From NCBI RefSeq assembly GCF_003255815.1, contig NC_037669.1, positions 117,139,195 to 117,203,194 on the forward strand: 64,000 nt of DNA. Direction: 5' to 3'. A program made the position numbers and the translations under genes. Below are positions 60,601-64,000 of the stretch, piece by piece; the stretch's first letter is position 1, and each line of letters begins with the position of its first letter. This DNA is from Theropithecus gelada. Its lineage: Eukaryota > Chordata > Mammalia > Primates > Cercopithecidae. The notes below the pieces were generated by a model. The model searched no databases, was not told where the DNA came from, and saw nothing but the letters and a program-made list of their open reading frames with translations.

Positions 60601-61212
60601 TTTGTCTGAAAAGAGAAAATACTTCTCAAATAACTCCTGCCCTCTTTAACCTTCAGCATTTTTTAAGTTCTCCTCTATTTTTGGTGTATATTATTTTTTA
60701 AAAAAAGGCTGTATAAAGGGGAATTTATTGAATTTTAAAGGCATTTTCAATGAAAATTGCACAAGTCTGATAAAGTCTGAAATGGAGATTGATTTTTTCA
60801 ATGTTTTAACACAGCCATCGCTCTCTCTTTTTTTTTTAAGCAATGAAGAGACATACATTTATAACCAGCAATATTAAACAAGGTGTCAAGGAGCTAGAGA
60901 TAAAGGCATTAGTTATGCATACATGATTCAAAGGGAGTTGTCTAGTAGAAACTTGATATACAACTTGCTAAAAGCCCTTTGTCTAAGGATTCCCAAGTGT
61001 CAAATAACCTTTCACTGGATATTTTATGACCTATTGTTACGTAGCTCTTCATTTAAATATAACTTACAATTTTTCTTTTACTAATAAAACCTAAAGCTAA
61101 GTCTCTGAATAAAGAATATGTCTTTTTAATTTAAAAAGTATTGTTAATTAATAAAGGTAATTGTCTATTGATCATTTGCTATTCTTAATATTTAATTTTT
61201 AAGAAATTGGAA
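57601..61212. other. Repeat-poor non-coding DNA
   Basis: No gene recognised in 3.6 kb. It contains a (TTTG)n run at about 59186-59218 and a T run at about 60172-60186. Around 59545-59590 'accaatcagaagag' and 'aaggcggagcagtcac' juxtapose a CCAAT word and a short GC word, but nothing else suggests a promoter. Confidence 0.45.
59186..59218 (+). repeat. (TTTG)n run
   Basis: 'gttgtttttgtttgtttgtt' continuing to 'tgtttttgttttttt'. Confidence 0.9.
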
Positions 61213-61348
61213 GCTGGGCACAGTGGCCCACACCTGCAATCCCAGTACTTTGGGAGGCCAAGAATGGAGGACTGTTTGAGCCCAAGTTTCCAATACCAGC
61301 CTGGGCAACATAGCAAGGTCCCCACTCTACTAAATAAATGATAAATTA
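61213..61348 (+). mobile_element. Alu left monomer (FLAM/AluJ-like), sense
   Basis: 'gctgggcacagtggcccaca' then 'cccagtactttgggaggcca', 'tttgagcccaagtttccaat' and 'cagcctgggcaacatagcaa', ending in an AT-rich tail 'aaataaatgataaatt'. Only one arm is present and it is diverged. Confidence 0.85.
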
Positions 61349-61655
61349 GAGATGGTGTTTGCCAGACTAATTAAGATTAAATCAACTCCAGTCTGGGAAT
61401 ATGATCTATGCACAAATAAATAATTGGATCCTCCTGTTTAGAAGACTTACCAAAGAAAAAAGCAACAAGATAGTCTAAAACTCAGGCATATCCCTTCACC
61501 ATTGTGATTAAATTGAAGAATAAAGAAAAAAAAGGAAACTATGATAAGCATCCTAAAATTACTTTTACAGTAATACTATTTATTGGTATAATGCTGCACA
61601 ATGTAGACAGTACTCTGATCTCACTGAGATGAGTAATAAAAATATTACATTCAGC

Positions 61656-61949
61656 ATATAATCCCAGCACTTTGGGAGGCCGAGGTGGGTAGATCGCTCG
61701 AAGTCAGGAGTTCAAGACCAGCCTGCCCAACATGGTGAAACCCTGTCTCTACTAAAAATACAAAAATTAGCTGGGCATGGTTGTGCACACCTCTTATCCC
61801 AGCTGCTAGGGAGGCTGAGGCACGAGAATCGCTTGAGCCAGGAGATGGAGGTTGCCGTAAGCCGAGATCACGCCACCACACTCCAGTTGGGGAACAAAGC
61901 GAGACTCTGTTTCAAATAATACTTCTACTAATAATAATATAAATAAAAT
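61656..61949 (+). mobile_element. 5'-truncated AluS SINE, sense, with 17-bp duplication
   Basis: It starts inside the left arm at 'taatcccagcactttggg', so about 24 bases of the Alu 5' end are missing, and it has an A/T-rich tail ('aataatataaataaaataa'). The flanks 'aaaatattacattcagc' (61639-61655) and 'aaaatattacatccagc' (61950-61966) match in 16 of 17 positions. The truncation therefore happened at insertion and not later. Confidence 0.94.
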
Positions 61950-61966
61950 AAAATATTACATCCAGC

Positions 61967-63034
61967 TTCCTAGGACAAAATTGTAAAGCTACATCAGACC
62001 CCAAGTAAGCTACTCTACTTAATAAAAAGATGGTGTAGCCTAAAGTATCTCTAAAATCACTCCCAGTTTTATTAGACAGTAACTAACAATGCTTAACATA
62101 TTGATTTACTATATATGTAAAACTTTAATTTGTAGTATTCTCTAACTTCTCTTTTTATGTGCATATTTACATTGACTTCTTTATATTTATTCAGCCACAG
62201 TGCAATACCTCTGCACATGTGGCTGCTTATTAATGTCTACTGTAAAAGGCAAAACCTAAGGCATTTTCACATGCATTATAGGCAAAAAAGTCAGTAGTAA
62301 ATGAAGAATAAGGCGGGGTTGTTTAGTCTCCACCACCCAGTAGCTAAGTGAGCTCAACCTAAAGTTGACGTCAAATGACATTCTTACACCTATAAACAAG
62401 AACAGAAAACAGTCTCCAGTAAGAAGAACATGTTACAGAGCAAGGTGATCCTAGAGGTGACGACTCCAAGCCCTTAAGGGTAACCACAAGGCTCCAAGGA
62501 GCTTACTTATCCAGGTAGGACAGGCCCCAATCAGTACGGACTATTTTTCAGGGCTTAAACTCCCAGCTATGCAATGACAGAAGAGGAGAGCAATACCTGA
62601 CAGGAAGAGAGCCAAACATTCACACAAAAAATAAAAATACAAAGGAGAGAAGTTCAGTGGACAAATACTGGAATGAGGTACAACATCAACATAAGCCTCA
62701 TGGGAAGATGGCAAAAGAATTCAGATAATACACACAGATTTTGAGGAATACCTTTTTTTTCTGAACAGCCAACATTTTAAAATGAAAAAGTCTCACCTGA
62801 ATGAAATACAGTCAGCTGCTTGAACAACTTAAAGTAGAAGTCCTTTTAAGAAAAAAAAAAAAAAAAAAAAAAAAAAGCCAAAAAAGGTACTTTGATTTGC
62901 TACAAACAAAGAAGCACAGAACTAGGAGAGGTGATGCAAGTAATGAGTAGAATTTGGGCTCTAAGGATAATATGCTGGAAAATTACAAATTTCAGATGTT
63001 TCCATATAATATGCTCAACTTAAAACTATGGCAG
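61967..63034. other. Unrecognised non-coding DNA ending in an A run
   Basis: I recognise no gene. A run of 26 A at 62851-62876 follows sequence that is not Alu or L1. A weak match, 'ggcaaaaaagt' (62281) versus 'gccaaaaaaggt' (62877), could be a target-site duplication of a retro-insertion of about 560 bases, but the match is A-rich and unconvincing. Confidence 0.4.
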
Positions 63035-63568
63035 ATTCCTCAAAAAATTAAAAATAAAACTACCATATGATCTAGCAATATCACTTCTGGGTAGATATAT
63101 CCAAGGGAAATAAAATCACTCTCTTAAAGAGAGATCTTCTCTCTCACGTTCATTGCAGCATTATTCACAATAGTCAAGGGAGGAATTAACCTAAGTATTC
63201 ATTGAGAAACAAATGGATAAAGAAAATGATGTGTGTGTGTGTGTATGTGTGTGTGCATGTGTGTAAAATGGAATAAAATCAGCTTAAAAAAAGAAGGAAA
63301 TTCTGTCATTTCCAACAACATACGTGAACCTGGAGTATGTCATATTAAGTTCAATAAGCAAAGCCCAGAAAGACAAATACTGCATGACCTCACTGATATA
63401 CAGAATCGTAAAAAGTCAAATTTGTAAAGCACAGAGTTGAATGGTGGTTTCTGTGGGCTGAGGAGTGGGAGGAATGGGAAGATGGTCAAAGGATACATTG
63501 TACACATTAAATGCATACAAATTTTGTTTGTCAATTATACTTCAATAATACTGGAAAAAAAGCAAAAA
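63035..63568 (+). mobile_element. L1M-class ORF2 end and 3' UTR, sense
   Basis: 'tatgatctagcaatatcact', 'gcagcattattcacaatagt', 'aacatacgtgaacctggagt', 'tactgcatgacctcactgat' and 'gtcaattatacttcaataat' then an A-rich tail are old L1M phrases in sense order. A (GT)n tract sits inside. Frames are broken. Confidence 0.85.
63229..63264 (+). repeat. (GT)n microsatellite
   Basis: 'gtgtgtgtgtgtgtatgtgt' continuing 'gtgtgcatgtgtgt', within the L1M copy. Confidence 0.95.
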
Positions 63569-63673
63569 ACCCATGATAGATCAAAGAATAAAGGGAAACA
63601 AAAATTATATCACTTTTGATGACGTGAGTTTACTTCGGAGCCAGTCTTACGAAAATGTTTTTGTTTCCTAGTC

Positions 63674-63705
63674 AGTGACTTTCAAGGAACGACTTGAAAG
63701 TCACT
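63674..63705. repeat. Perfect 13-bp inverted repeat (hairpin)
   Basis: 'agtgactttcaag' (63674-63686) and its exact reverse complement 'cttgaaagtcact' (63693-63705) are separated by six bases (gaacga). It is followed by 'tcgttttttaagg'. No transposon or RNA gene is recognisable around it. Confidence 0.95.
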
Positions 63706-64000
63706 TCGTTTTTTAAGGAAAATCTACCTTTTCCTCCTGCTAGGATAGTTTTGTTAGTTTTGACAACAGCTCTTTTTCCAAAAAGAGGAACAGATTATGG
63801 ATCATCAATATAGTCTTTAAGAAATTATTTGAAAAGTCAACAGTTATAATAATCTATTTTAAATCTCCTAAAGAAAAGGTGTGACAAGTTTGTAAACCAA
63901 GAGTCATAAAAACAACTAATGAAATATTTCCAAATGTTGACATCATTTTTCAGGGACCAGTTCTAGAATAGCCTAGGTATGTGGCCCACACTGGTCTATA
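63706..64000. other. Unrecognised non-coding DNA
   Basis: I recognise no gene or repeat to the end of the window. Confidence 0.4.

Noticed and set aside
63674..63715. Rho-independent bacterial terminator (hairpin followed by T run)
   Set aside because: The context is primate repeat DNA, so a bacterial terminator makes no sense here.

Overview
This window looks like AT-rich nuclear DNA from an Old World monkey (Cercopithecidae, for example macaque, baboon or vervet). It appears to be intergenic or deep-intronic. Alu, L1, MIR, L2 and MaLR/ERV repeats are everywhere, so the host is a primate. Two young Alus (46449-46748 and 55108-55404) carry bases I associate with the cercopithecid AluYR lineage rather than human AluY, such as 'cacctcgcccggctag' and 'caggcttgagccacc' in the antisense copy. 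I found no intact cellular protein-coding gene, no CpG island, no tRNA, rRNA or snRNA gene, and no CRISPR or prokaryotic feature. Almost all open frames here are short chance frames or lie inside repeats.

Layout. 1-18246 is mostly unrecognised sequence with two antisense AluS/Y-like copies, one antisense AluJ, scattered MIR and L2, an L1M 3' end with a TG/GA microsatellite, and a solo ERV LTR (14735-15092). 18247-19393 is a 5'-truncated L1PA whose ORF2 C-terminal frame is still open for 286 codons. 20322-24979 holds an MLT1 LTR, a MIR split by an AluS, a second AluS, an old L1M piece and an antisense THE1/MST LTR. 25000-36500 is quieter: MIR, MER20, a (CA)n tract with a perfect palindrome, and a second copy of the same ERV LTR (33952-34348). 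36622-43610 is an L1 cluster: an L1PB-like element with a nested AluS, an L1M in the same direction, then a long antisense L1M containing another Alu. 43930-46187 is an unusually GC-rich block with a broken membrane-protein-like frame on the minus strand. 46188-50430 is Alu-dense and ends in a purine tract. 51152-52093 has the hallmarks of an L1-mediated insertion (23-base A tail, near-perfect 16-bp target-site duplication) whose cargo I cannot name. The rest is quiet apart from an AluYR copy, L2, a 5'-truncated Alu with clean target-site duplications, an L1M 3' end, and a perfect 13-bp hairpin at 63674-63705.

No set of genes works together here. The content is a layered record of retrotransposition: MIR/L2/MER20 oldest, then L1M and MLT1, then L1PB, THE1/MST and AluS, then L1PA and AluYR. 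Subfamily names come from recognising consensus phrases by eye. Repeat boundaries are accurate to a few bases where target-site duplications are given, and otherwise to about 10-50 bases. I found no convincing undescribed biological system.
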